A stretch of 64,000 bases of DNA from Zygnema cylindricum. Its lineage: Eukaryota; Streptophyta; Zygnematophyceae; Zygnematales; Zygnemataceae. The translations under genes were made by a program, and so were the position numbers. How positions within the stretch are numbered: position 1 is the stretch's first letter; each line of letters begins with the position of its first letter. Below are positions 41,560 to 52,680 of the stretch, piece after piece. The stretch spans positions 1 through 64,000 of the forward strand of contig JBBHKE010000652.1 in NCBI GenBank assembly GCA_037447655.1, in the 5' to 3' direction. A model generated the notes under the pieces. It saw only the letters and a list, made by a program, of their open reading frames with translations. It was not told the DNA's origin and did not search any database.

Positions 41560-42549
41560 TTAAACCTCCATTAAGCTAAGTCTGTCGCTTTCTTCCCCTC
41601 CACTGTTTCCTGCATCATCATCCTTCACCGTGTCGCCACATGGTGCGTCCTCACTGGCTTTTCCTTCCGGTCCCTGTGGACGCCGCGGGACTGTCACAGT
41701 CACAACACCCGCCATAATTGCTGACGTGGCAGCCTCCAGCGCAGCGTCCTTCGGCAGCACGACGCGACATCCAAAACTTCGCTCTCGATGCAACACCTGT
41801 CCCTCTTCCCCTTCGCCGCCACGTGGCAGCTTGCGGTCCACACGGATCTCGAGCACATCGTTCACATGCGTCACGCTGACATCATCAATCTGTGCGCCTG
41901 CCGCATCCGCTCGCAGCGTGTAACCGCCGACCGAGGCGACCACGTCCACCCGCATGTGACGCTTGTCACACCCGTGACCCGTGTCACACTTCTCACCCTT
42001 TACGAGTGCGTCTCCCCTCTTCGCATGTCGGCACTTTTTGTGATGCTCATCGTCGTCTCCGAAACGTTTGCCTTTCCCCGTGTGACGTCCGTGACGGTGA
42101 CCGTCACGTCGTCCGTGACGGTTTGACATAGCAATCTCCATTAATTAGATTGTATATCCTCCCTCTTTGTTGAAATTGATGTCTTTGAGTTTCCTCATTG
42201 TCTCTATATCAGAAGGAGACCTCCCTCGCCCTTCACGGCGATGATGTCCACCACGACACCTGTGACATTTGTCACACCCTTTTTCTCCTGTCCATCGTTT
42301 CTCCTTGCCGTCAGTGAGAGTATCTCTGACCGGCCAGTCCGTCGGCTCTCCGCCTGCCGTCGTATCCTCTCCCTCCCCTCCTACACGCCTCAAGTGGCGC
42401 CACGCCCTGCGTCCATGGCCGTGTCTCCTCCCCAGTCCATCCACACGTTTCTTCACACAGCCATGGCTGCGAGAGGGAGAACCTCTGTGTCCTCCTGTAT
42501 GAGGGGAAGAGAGTGAGAGACTTTCCAATGCGATACTGTCCGCTGCCAT
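41560..42549 (-). pseudogene. HSP20-like gene, unit D (frameshifted)
   Basis: The N-terminal half (ATG 42549, open to 42145) and the C-terminal half (open 41560-42141, with the whole alpha-crystallin domain and the acidic tail ending SLMEV) are in different frames; the break is at the GGYTI/SMEIAMSN joint near 42142. The domain itself lacks three residues (CRVVLPK for CRVRRVALPK), removing part of the strand before ALPKD. Spaced like the other units. Confidence 0.75.
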
Positions 42550-43289
42550 TGTTCCTTTGTACTGTTGTCTTTTGAGCGGGAAGATGGAAATAGAGGATGG
42601 GGGTGGGTAAGTCGTAAAGTGGATCTTTGAAATGACGAGTTTTGGAATTGCTTGATTGGTGATGTATGGTGTCAGCTCTTTGTGGAAGAGACGATCGGTG
42701 GAAGTTGAAAATAACGATTTTCGGAATTCCTATTTATAGTTGGGACTTGGGAGACAACCTGACTTGAGTTTTTTGCGTGGTTCTCAAGATAACGAGTTTT
42801 GGAATTCCTGTTTTCGTTGTGGATTCCCTAACGCCTCATTGGCTCACGGGATCGTGAGGCGCACGCTGTGAGCCGTTCGATGTGATCGGAGTTTAAAAAT
42901 ATTGCGCTGTGAGCCGTTCGATGTGATCGGAATTTAAAAATATTCCGGATGCTTCGCAGACACGGTTTGGTACACTCCGTGTCGCTTCTGTTGCCGGTGA
43001 CGTGACATCTGCCCTGTCCTTTCCATCCGCGTGAACTTCGAACAAGCGAAAACCAAAGGACGGGCTGTATGTTTCCCACGTGTTGTCTGCTGTACGGCTA
43101 TCCACGTACAATATGCGTATGGTATGGCCGAACCCCATATAGCGTTTCCATACCTTTTCGCACTCTAAAAGTAAGTTTTGGACACCCAAGGGCTATCGGA
43201 GAAATAAATTAAAAGTTCGGTTTAGTATTTTAAAATATAATAGGTTTAGTGCGGAAATGCCCATATAATATGCACTTAAAAATGCAAAA
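42550..43289 (-). promoter_or_regulatory. Unit D HSP20-like promoter region
   Basis: GAATTCC boxes near 42725 and 42805, CCAAT (ATTGG at ~42838) beside CTCACGGGATCGTGAGG, and a local direct duplication of GCTGTGAGCCGTTCGATGTG (42866 and 42906). No gene. Confidence 0.4.
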
Positions 43290-43297
43290 GTCAAAAT

Positions 43298-43944
43298 CAT
43301 AGTTGTTCAAATCGCGCGATTTTTTCATTTTTTCCGATTTTTGCGTATTTAACCTGACTTTTGAAAAAATCGCAAAAAAACGCTATGTACTTTCTGTCTG
43401 GTAAAATGAACGGACAATTTACGGGAAATGTATGGTATTTACGGTAACTGTACGGTTTTGCACGAAAAAGTAACGGACTTTGATTTTTCGTACGGTTTTT
43501 AGTACTTTACCTGTACGGTAACTACACGGACACCCTTTTGTTTGCGATATATATCGCGATGATTTATGTTGGTCGCGGTACGATATATCGAAGACTTTGC
43601 TCGATCGATATTCGATATATTGAATATCGAAATTATCGCGATATGAACTACCCGATACCCAACACTACTTTGTAGTGCTTTCTGTCCGGTAAACTGACCA
43701 GATATATTACGGGAAATGTACGGAATTGTATCAGAAATGTACGGACTATTACAAAACGAGACGGTAATTGTTCGGGAAATGTACAAACTGCGGTACATGT
43801 AAATTGTAAAATTCAATTTTTTTTACATGCACGGAATAGTTATGAATTCACAATCACTAACGATTTTTTCAAATCGACCTCTCCGACTTCTACGTATTCT
43901 TCGCGCATTCGAATCGTAAGTAAAATACGATTTGAACAACTATG
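43298..43944. mobile_element. hAT-like non-autonomous element in unit D
   Basis: Inverted ends CATAGTTGTTCAAATCG, 17 bp, with the 8-bp duplication GTCAAAAT at 43290-43297 and 43945-43952. Units F and E without it read AAAAGTCAAAA(A)TATTGG. The interior holds CGATATAT-rich palindromes and a right-hand segment CCCGATACCCAACACTA also found, inverted, at 63486. 647 bp, no transposase. Confidence 0.87.
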
Positions 43945-44165
43945 GTCAAAATATTGACCTGAAAATCGCATCGATATGTTCGGAATTCATTTGAAATTCA
44001 GGGTGGTCATCTTGGTCTTTGTTTCCTGCAGCATCTACTTCATCTGATTCCATCTTTCTCTCACTTGTCTGCTCCGGATTATATCCTCGGAGCTGATATC
44101 ATTGATTTTAGTCTCATTCACGCGAAAATACTATTCACGCGAAATACTGACAGGATGCCGCTGCA

Positions 44166-45034
44166 ACTTCAATGAAGCTTGAATGAGCTGGATGAAGCCG
44201 AGGGAATTGCTGCCGCAAGAGTTTCAGTATTTGCAGCAGCTGCAATGCGTGCTTCTAAGCCATCAACATTTGCTGCTTCCAAAGCACCTATGGATATGTG
44301 ATTTATTTATTCTGTCAAACGTCATTTATCTGCAGTCAGCAATGGAGTGATCGATTGCTCTTATCGCAATAGTAGCACTTCTTGCTTAGCTGCTCGAACC
44401 ATGGTCGTAGTTCTGCCTTGTTGTTGGTCGTATTTTCTGCTTGAATCAAATACAGTTCCCTCCATGGCATTCACAAGTCCAGTCTCTTTCAGGTGAATAG
44501 CAAAGTTTTCAAAGGCCTTTTTTAAAATACAACCAGGTTACTGCACCCTTTATACTGCGACATCAGCAGTATGAAAAAAAACGTTCCGTCTACAAAAGGA
44601 ATCTTCCGCGCGTCTGCTTCATTGAACGGATTATAGAGTTTAGTTACATGTTATTCCGTAGACTTTGCGGGCTCTTTAAATGAGTAGATGTTATTCATTA
44701 AGATTACTTTTGCCATTGGAGACTCATCCACACACTTGTTTCCAAAGCTTGGCAAACTTCCCAGGCTCTCAATTTTGTTTTTATCCTACTTAGTTGGCTA
44801 TTAGCCAAGCCTCCGATAAAAATTACTCCAGCTTTTATATCGCCTTCTGTCAAGCTAGCTATTCGAGTTCTTATCTGTTTCAGAGATCTTGCTTGCATCG
44901 ATAGGAACAGGTTTAGCTTTTTATTTTGTAACAATTGGCCAACGATCGTTTTCTTGTAACACGATTTCAGCATTGATTTTCCAGTATATATAGCCAGTCC
45001 CGTCAAACTTTTCTAATTGTGGATATAGATGCAT
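44166..45034 (-). pseudogene. Gag-like remnant, unit D
   Basis: This unit has the clearest Gag N-terminus: MHLYPQLEKFDGTGYIYWKI then NAEIVLQENDRWPIVTK, from ATG 45034. A stop follows; another frame has LTEGDIKAGVIFIGGLANSQ and RAWEVCQALETSVWMSLQW, as in Copia-type Gag. The knuckle/tail region reaches about 44170. No protease, integrase or RT follows; the HSP20-like promoter comes next. Confidence 0.7.
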
Positions 45035-46812
45035 AACCCGTGAAAGTGTGTCTGAATCAGAATCAAATAATATCAGAAAGGAAGAATCAACCACAGACAG
45101 AAGATGCAAGCTGAAAAAGAGTACGAAACTGGAAAAATAATTCAAGCTCGCCAACGGCTCCAGTAAAAACAAAATTTTATAACTAAGTAGCTTTAGGCTG
45201 GCAGAGTGCAGAGACAGAAGAGTCATATCACTGACTAGATATAATCTAGAAGTGACGGCGTTCTTTCTGAAATTTCTGGCTGAAATCTGTGGCTGCTATC
45301 TCGCAGGCTGCTAGTACAACATCATGTTAATAAAAAATGATTCTAATTTATAAGCCGCTCTCCGCAAGCTAAGCTGCTCTCTGGCGACTGCCGAGAATGA
45401 CATGAAAGGTGGAATGTGTCTTCTATAGCCCACTGTATAGTTGTAAGTGTCGGATAATGTTATTTTATTTTGTCACAGTGAGTATCCGATGCTGCTAGGC
45501 TGCAAGGTGTAAAAATCTGGAGGCCTATCCTGCTTTGCGCTTCCGAATATCTCAAACCCTAAAATATCCTTCCTTTTCTTTCCACATTAAATTTCCGCTC
45601 ATCTCCTTCTTCAAATTTACTATGTCAGCACCATCCATTTGACTAGCTTCGTTGAGGAGATCATCATCGCAAAAAAATAGGAAAGGTTGAACCGAAAAGA
45701 TGAAATTTTGTAAAATAATCGCCACTAGTTTCAAAGGAGTCCAACAGGAGATTGAAAAACTGTTTTGGCAGCAGATGCAAAAACTAGACTTGGAATTTCA
45801 ATCGAAACGAGATTGAATTTTATAGCACCGCTGTACAGTTGGCATATGAGCTGCAAATGTTTAATTTTATAGTTGAACATGTAGAATTGTTTTGGAGGAA
45901 CTCCAAGGTTGCTGTATTCATTTGGATCACATTCCCTCATTTTTACTAAGGCATAATAAATCACTCTGCATGACTAATTTAACAGCTTAATCGATTTCCT
46001 GAAAAGTAAAAATCGATATTTGTTTCAAATATGTTCAGAGATATGGTTAATAGAAGTGCAAATAGATAAGTCCAAGATTGTTGGGTGAAATTGGAGTGTC
46101 AGTTACTACGATGTACCAAACCCATTCCTTTTCCACACTATAATTGACAATGTTCAGGCAAGTTTCTCGATCGCTAACTAGGCAAGTTTCTCGATCGCTA
46201 ACTAGGCAAGTTTCTCGATAGCTAACTTTACAGCCAATGGCAGGAAAAATTGGGGTTTTCTGCTGCGACACATCATTCCTAATATATTTACTTTTTCCAT
46301 TAAACTCCAAATAATCCAAACACACAAATATGCATTGCATTAAATTGATGACCCACATTCACGCCACTCTTTAAAACAGAATTTGGCCACTTTGGAGATT
46401 GAAACCCGAGTTCTCTTAAATATTCATTTTAAACCTTGACCAAAATCTTCAACTTCAGTCTAGGCAGGCCCAAGGCATCAATCTGAAGATGGATTGTAAA
46501 AACAAACGCTGCATTGATAATACAAGTCTCATCACATTCTAGATCATTTCAAAAAACATGATCATTTTCACCGTGATCATTTTTCCAAAACCATAATAAG
46601 CTCAGTTTTTATTTTTTTTCTGCTTTATGTACAACTCATAACTATACTATACTTCCTTACCCACGGAGATGGAAGCCACATATCTGGCACCACCTGTCAA
46701 TGTTGTACAGTTGTCCTTACGATCTTTTCCCTCACTCTTCAAAAGTTTAACGAACTAAAAATCTAAACGGGAGTTAAATCCACTTCTCCTGTCTCTCGCT
46801 TATCTATCTACA
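45035..46812. other. Spacer, unit D to unit E
   Basis: Shorter than in unit C. It shares the landmarks AGTGACGGCGTT (45253), GGAGGCCTATCCTGC (45519) and CATCCATTTGACTAG (45631). No recognised gene. Confidence 0.55.
46156..46227. repeat. Three tandem copies of a 24-bp unit
   Basis: AGGCAAGTTTCTCGATCGCT followed by AACT, three times, the last with one change (GATAG). Units C and B have a single related copy (CAGGCAAGTTTTCCGATTCC). Confidence 0.9.
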
Positions 46813-47742
46813 CTAAACCTCCATTAAGCTAACGCTGCCTCTTTCTTCCCCTCCACTGTTTCCTGCATCATCATCCTTCACCGTGTCGCCACATGGTGCG
46901 TCCTCACTGGCTTTTCCTTCCGGTCCCTGTGGACGCCGCGGGACTGTCATCGTCACAACACCCGCCATAATTGCTGACGTGGCAGCCTCCAGCGCAGCGT
47001 CTTTCAGCAGTGCAACGCGACGCACGCGACATCCAAACCTTCGCTCTCGAAGCAAGACCTGTCCCTCTTCCCCTTCGCCGCCACGTGGCAGCTTGCGGTC
47101 CACAGGGATCTCGAGCCCATCGTTCACATGCGTCACGCTGACATCATCAATTTGTGCGCCTGCCGCATCCGCTCGCAGCGTGTAACTGCCGACCGAGGCG
47201 ACCACGTCCACCCGCACGTGACGCTTGTCACACCCGTGACTTCTGTCACGCTTCCCACCCTTTACGAGTGCATCTCCCCTCTTCGCATATCGGCACTTTT
47301 TGTGATGCTCATCGTCGTCTCCGAAACTTTTGCCTTTCTCCGTGTGACGTCCGTGACGGTGACCGTCACGTCGTCCGCGACGGTTTGACATGGCAATCTT
47401 CATCGATTCGGTTGTGTTTCCTCCCGCTTTGTTGAAATCGATGTCTTTGAGTTTCCTCATTGTCTCTATATCAGAATGAGACTTCCATCGCCCTCCATGG
47501 CGATGATGTCCAGCGCGACACCTGTGACATCTGTCATCCCCTTTTTCTCCTGTCCTATCCTCTCCCTCCCCTCCTACACGCCTCAAGTGGCGCCACGCCC
47601 CGTGTCCATGGCTGTGTCTCCTCCCCCGTCCATCCGCACATTTCTTCACATGGCCATGGTTGCGAGAGGGAGAACCTCTGTGTCCTCCTGGATGAGGGGA
47701 AGAGAGAGAGAGAGTTTCCATTTTGATACTGTCAGCTGCCAT
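46813..47742 (-). CDS. HSP20-like protein with His-rich N-terminal extension, unit E
   Basis: 309 residues, open from ATG 47742 to the stop after SVSLMEV. Order: METLSLSSPHPGGHRGSPSR, His/Arg-rich block, CHRC motif (RDRCHRC type, here DDRCHRC), VRKLKDIDFN-type segment, a second His-rich block with two CDK/RSHGCDKRH repeats, the alpha-crystallin domain (about residues 178-270) and a ~38-residue acidic, Gly-rich tail. It lacks 23 residues present in unit F (after GEGEDRT) without loss of frame. No C-terminal I-x-I motif is visible. The upstream TATA, CCAAT and GAATTCC boxes are in place, so expression is plausible; chaperone activity is inferred from the domain only. Confidence 0.8.
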   Translation of the reverse strand: MAADSIKMETLSLSSPHPGGHRGSPSRNHGHVKKCADGRGRRHSHGHGAWRHLRRVGGEGEDRTGEKGDDRCHRCRAGHHRHGGRWKSHSDIETMRKLKDIDFNKAGGNTTESMKIAMSNRRGRRDGHRHGRHTEKGKSFGDDDEHHKKCRYAKRGDALVKGGKRDRSHGCDKRHVRVDVVASVGSYTLRADAAGAQIDDVSVTHVNDGLEIPVDRKLPRGGEGEEGQVLLRERRFGCRVRRVALLKDAALEAATSAIMAGVVTMTVPRRPQGPEGKASEDAPCGDTVKDDDAGNSGGEERGSVSLMEV

Positions 47743-48609
47743 TGTTTTTGTACTGTTGAGCGGGAAGATGGAAATTGAGGAGAGAGGAGGGAAGGAGGAG
47801 AGTGGAAAATCGAAATGACGAGTTTTGGAATTGTTTGATTGTTAGTGGGATAGGCTCAAGGAAGAGACGAGCAGTGAAAGTTGAAAATAACGAGTTCTGG
47901 AATTCCTTTTTATAACTGGTAGACAACGTGACTTGAGTTCTTTGCGTGGTTCTCAAGATAACGAGTTTTGGAATTCCTGTTTTCGTTGTCGATTCCCTGA
48001 CGCCTCATTGGCTCACGGTACCGTTTGGGGCACGCTGTGTGCCGTTCGATGTGATCTGATTTTTCGAAATTCGGGATGCTTCGCGAACACGGTTTGGTAC
48101 ATCCGTGTCGCTTCCTGAAGCCTTGTCACGTGACACCTGGCCGGTCCTTTCCATCCCTTGAAGTGAGAAGTGACGTGGAAATGGTGTGTCAGTTAACATC
48201 GTACTGTATGCGTTCTATGCTGTTTCTCGCGTGGAATGCGCGTATAATATGTGCTCCACCTCATATAGTTTTTCCGTACCTTTGCACACTAAAACTATGC
48301 TTTGGACAGCTCTTATTGGTAGGGCATAATCGAGGCTATCGGAAAATAGATCAAAGGCTGCGCCAAAGTATTGAAAAACGTTTAGTGCGAGAAACGCCCA
48401 TATATTATGCACTCAAAATGGTAAAAGTCAAAATATTGGCCAGAAAAGCACATCAATATATTCGGAATTGATTCAGAAGTCAAGATGAATTTGTATGATG
48501 TTTGTTTCCTGTAGCGTCTGCTTCTGTATCTCCTCCCGACTACGTTCTCTGAGCTGCTATCATCGAGCCTAGTATCATTCATGTGAAGTAGTGATGTGAA
48601 TGCCGCTGC
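47743..48609 (-). promoter_or_regulatory. Unit E HSP20-like promoter region
   Basis: TTATAAAAAG (47907-47916) about 170 bp before the ATG is overlapped by TTCTGGAATTC (47895-47905), whose TTCnnGAA core fits a two-site heat-shock element. A second box GAGTTTTGGAATTCC lies near 47966, CCAAT (CATTGGCTCACGG) near 48007. A 3' portion up to 48609 has no recognised function. Confidence 0.5.
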
Positions 48610-49441
48610 AACTTCAATAAAGCTTGAATGAGATGGATGACACTGAGGGAATTGCTGCTGTAAAAGTTTCAGCCTTTGCAGCAACCGCAATACGTGATTT
48701 TGCGGCATGTTTTTTTTGCTGCTTCGTAGCACTTGCCGATACACGTTCCATTTCTTTTGTCAAACTTCTTTTTCTGCAATTAGCAATGAAGCGACTGGTA
48801 TTTACGGAATAATAGCACGTCTTGCTTTTCTTGTTGCTGTTGTTCGAACTGTGGCAGTAGCTCTGCCTTGCTGATTGGTATTTGCTGCTTGAAGCATATG
48901 CAGTCTCGCCCATGGCATTTACAAGTCCCATCCCTTTCAAGAGATTAATAGTTTTTTCAAAAGGCAATTTTTTTATATACAACCAGGTTACTGCACCTTA
49001 CATTGTGGCAGCAACATCAGCAGTATCAAAGCTTTTATTCCTTCTGTAAAAGGGATCTCCCGCGCATCTGCTTCATTGAGCAGATCATAGAGTTTAGCTA
49101 CATGTTCTTTTATAGACTTTGTGTGCTCTCTAACAGACGAGTAGATTTTCTTGGCTTGTTTACATTTCCCAGGCTGGCAAAAATTTTCTTATCGTATTCA
49201 CTTGGCTATTAGCCAAACCTCCCATAGGAATTACTCTAGCTTTTATTTCTCCTTCTGTCCAACTAGCAATTTGAGTCTTTTCTGCCTCAGAGATGTTGCT
49301 CGCATCGGCAGGAGCAGGTTTAGCTTCTTATTTTGTAACAATTGACCAACAATCATTTTCTTACAACACGATTTCAGCCTTTATTTTTCAGTTTATACAG
49401 CCAGTTCCGTCAAACTTGTCTTACTGTGGATATGGATGCAT
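48610..49441 (-). pseudogene. Gag-like remnant, unit E
   Basis: Best preserved C-terminal part. The 48614-48982 frame reads NLLKGMGLVNAMGETAYASS, KYQSARQSYCHSSNNSNKK, CYYSVNTSRFIANC (a CCHC knuckle with the second Cys and the His replaced), then a Lys/Ala-rich tail ending SVSSISFKLY. The preceding frame, 49000-49170, has KEHVAKLYDLLNEADAREI and IPFTEGIKALILLMLLPQ. The start (ATG 49441) is followed almost at once by a stop. Decayed but full length. Confidence 0.7.
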
Positions 49442-51699
49442 AAACCGTGAAACTGTGTCTGAATCAGTGTCTGCGATTATGATCTAGTAAGTGACTGGCA
49501 AATAATCTCAGAAACTAAGAATCAACCACATATCCAAGCTGAAAAAGGTAACACTTCACTGAAAAAATATTTCAAGCTGGCAAATGACTCCAGTAAACAA
49601 ACCATTTTATGAATTAAGTAGAACGGCTGGCAGAGTGCAGAGACAGAACTAGATATAAACCGGTAGTAACGGCGTCCTTGCTGCAATTTCTTGCTGAAAT
49701 CTGTGGCTGCTATCATGCAGGCTGCTAGTACAAAATCACCTGCCTGGTCAATCGAAATTGAATCTAGTTCCTAAGCCGCTCTCCGCAAGCTAAGGTGATC
49801 TCTGGCGATTGCAAAGAATGACAATGAAAGGTGCAACGTTCTGTAGCCCACTGTATGGTAGTAAGTGTCGGATGATGTCATTGTCACAGTGACTATCCGA
49901 TACTGCCACACTGCCAGGTGTACCACTAAGATGGGTGATTCTCCATAGTATATACATATGCCATGACTTCTAGTCACTTATACTTTCACCACGCTAATTC
50001 AATGGTCCGAATCAGCCTGGAAATTCAAAATACAGAAGCAGTACTTTCTTCATCGATACTTCGATGTAGTTCAGTAAGCTCTGACTTTAAAAGTAATTGA
50101 CAATGTATTTAATTCCAACTATTTCTCTTTGTAGACTTCTTTTTCTTCATCTTTACTTTTGACCTGCGTTTCCCCGAGTTCAGAAGTAAACTCAGAGCCC
50201 TTAATAATATCATCCATGTAACCTCAAAACTTTCTTCCTTAGTTTTCAGATCATATTTATTATGAAGTTTTCAAGACGTGCAAAACACTCTTAACTCCAT
50301 TATCATTTTTACACCATCATCACAACGTTCCATGAAAACTTTGAGATATGGACATTTCTCTTTTTTGGTTCAACCAGCAGAAAAATTGTAAAAAATCCGG
50401 ATGTCTATCCTGCTTTGCACTTCCGAATCTCTGAAACCCTAAGATGTCCTTCCTTTCCTATCCACATTAAATCTCCTTTTATCTCCTTCTTCACATCTAC
50501 CATCAGCACCCTCCATTTGACTATCTTCGATGAAGAGATCGTCATCACAAAAATTAGGAATGGCTGAACCGAAAGATGAATATTTTTAAAATAATTGAAC
50601 CAATTTTAAATGGTACCACTCCAAAATTGTTTTGGCAGCAGTTACAAAAACAGGAATTGGAATTTCAATGTAAATGAGTTTGGATTTTTAGCACCGCTGT
50701 AGAGTCTGTGTATGAGCTGACAAATGTTTAATATTATTATTGAAAGTGTTATAGTCATTTGGAGGAACACCAATGTTGCTTTATTCATTTGAATCGCGTT
50801 CCCTCATTTTTTTATAGGCAAGCAAATCACTCTGCATGAATAGTTTAACGACTTGGCAGATTTTCAGAAAAGTAAATAACAATTTTTGATCAAAGTAAGT
50901 TCAGATATATGGTTAATGGAGTCTTTAATGGAAAATGCCAAGTAGATCGGATTCTCGCTGTTGTAAATAGTAAAATTGGACGACAATATTTACGACGTAC
51001 CAAACCTGACCATCATCCACACTATAATCGACAATCTTCAGGCAAGTTTTGCAATTCCCAACTTCAAAGCTTAATTGAAGGAGAAATTGGGTTTTTTTTC
51101 GCCGTGATTAACCTTTCCTACTCTATGTATTGTTTCTTTAAAAAACAATCTTTTAGCCGAAACAAACAAATGTGCACTGATAAGTCTAGATGATCATCCA
51201 GATGCAAACCACTTTTTAGGGGCAGAAAATGGCCACTTGGAGGTTGAAATTTTGGCTTATCTTCGATAGTCATTTTATAACTTGCCCTAAATCTTCAATT
51301 TCAGTCCAGGTAGGCCCAAAGGCATCCACCTCAAGATGGATATAAAACCAAAGGCTGCATTGACAATACAAACCGAATCACATTCTAGTTCATTTCAAAA
51401 AACATACGATCCTTTTGACCGTGATCATTTTTTCATAAACTTTCAACATTTTTTTCCACAAAAGATACTTTTGATTATTTTTTATTTGCTTTTTCCCTTT
51501 GTTGACATTTCTGATTTATGTACATCTCATGACTATACTACCCTTCATTATTCGCGGAGATGGGCGCCACATATCTGGCACCACCTGTCAATATTGTACA
51601 TTTGTCCTTACAATCCCTCACTCTTCAAAAGTCTAACAGAACTACAAATCGAAAGCAGAGTTAAATCCACTTCCCCTTTCTCTCGCTGATCTATCTACA
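49442..51699. other. Spacer, unit E to unit F
   Basis: Same landmarks as other units (AGTAACGGCGTC 49665, CACCCTCCATTTGACTA 50508, CCACATATCTGGCACCACCTG-type block near 51566). No recognised gene. Confidence 0.55.
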
Positions 51700-52680
51700 C
51701 TAAACCTCCGTTAAGCTAATTCTGCCTCTTGCTTCACCTCCACCGTTTCCTGCATCATCATCCTTCACCGTGTCGCCACATGGCGCGTCTTCACTGGTTC
51801 TTCCTTCCGGTCCCTGCAGACGCCGCGGGACTGTCACAGTCACAACACCCGCCATAATTGCTGACGTGGCAGCCTCCAGTGCAGCATCTTTCGGCAGCGC
51901 GATGCGACGCACGCGACATCCAAACCTTCGCTCTCGAAGCAACACCTGTATGTCTTCCCCTTCGCCGCCACGTGGCAGCTTGCGGTCCACACGGAACTCG
52001 AGCACATCGTTCACATGTGTCACGCTGACATCATCAATCTGTGCGCCTGCCGCATCCGCTCGCAGCGTGTAACCGCCGACCGAGGCGACCACGTCCACTC
52101 GCATGTGACGCTTGTCACGCTTCCCACCCATTACATGTGTCTCTCCCCTCTTTGCATGTCGGCGCTTTTTGTGATGCTCATCGGCGTCTCTGGAACGTTT
52201 GCCTTTACCCATGTGACGTCCGTGAGGGTGACCGTCACGTCGTCCATGATGGTTTGAGACGGCAACCTCCATCGATTCGGTTGTATTTCCTCCCTCTTTG
52301 TTGAAATTGATGTCTTCGAGTTTCCTCACTGTCTCCTTATCAGAAACAGACCTCCCTCGCCCTCCACGGCGACGATGTCCACCGCGACACCTGTGACATC
52401 TGTCACGCCCTTTTTTTCCTGTCCATTGTTTCTCCTTGCCGTCAGTGAGAGTATCTCTGACCGGCCATTCCTTCGGCTCTCCGCCTGCCGTCGTATCCTC
52501 TCCCTCCCCTCCTACACGCCTCAAGTGGCGCCACGCCCCGCGTCCATGGCCGTGTCTCCTCCCCCGGCCATCCGCACATTTCTTCACACGGCCATGGCTG
52601 CGAGAGGGAGAACCTCTGTGTCTTTTTGGATGAGGAGAAGTGAGAGAGAGAGTTTCCATTGCGATACCGTCGGCTGCCAT
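51700..52680 (-). CDS. HSP20-like protein with His-rich N-terminal extension, unit F (full length)
   Basis: 326 residues, the longest intact copy. Residues 1-60: Ser/Pro then His-Arg-Gly (RRHGHGRGAWRHLRR). 85-110: Lys/Arg with CHRC. 116-142: VRKLEDINFNKEGGNTTESM. 144-192: second His/Arg/Lys-rich block. 195-286: alpha-crystallin domain, with A-G-x-Q in place of the usual LPG turn, L-R-E-R-R-F-G before the C-terminal strand pair and GVVTVTVP at 278-285. 287-326: acidic Gly-rich tail, no I-x-I motif. Small heat-shock proteins usually have 15-25 kDa with short N-termini, so the ~190-residue basic extension is unusual; it could bind metal or nucleic acid (inference). ATG 52680 is chosen from the conserved MAAD start. 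Confidence 0.83.
   Translation of the reverse strand: MAADGIAMETLSLTSPHPKRHRGSPSRSHGRVKKCADGRGRRHGHGRGAWRHLRRVGGEGEDTTAGGEPKEWPVRDTLTDGKEKQWTGKKGRDRCHRCRGGHRRRGGRGRSVSDKETVRKLEDINFNKEGGNTTESMEVAVSNHHGRRDGHPHGRHMGKGKRSRDADEHHKKRRHAKRGETHVMGGKRDKRHMRVDVVASVGGYTLRADAAGAQIDDVSVTHVNDVLEFRVDRKLPRGGEGEDIQVLLRERRFGCRVRRIALPKDAALEAATSAIMAGVVTVTVPRRLQGPEGRTSEDAPCGDTVKDDDAGNGGGEARGRISLTEV

Noticed and set aside
45552-45734. Recurring minus-strand reading NEASQMxGADxVxxKKEMSG in the spacers
   Set aside because: Short, without conserved start or stop, and frames differ between units. It could be an old exon, but I cannot support a gene.
46156-46227. Three 24-bp repeats as a CRISPR-like or satellite array
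   Set aside because: Only three contiguous copies without spacers, in a eukaryotic repeat array; a local slippage duplication is enough.
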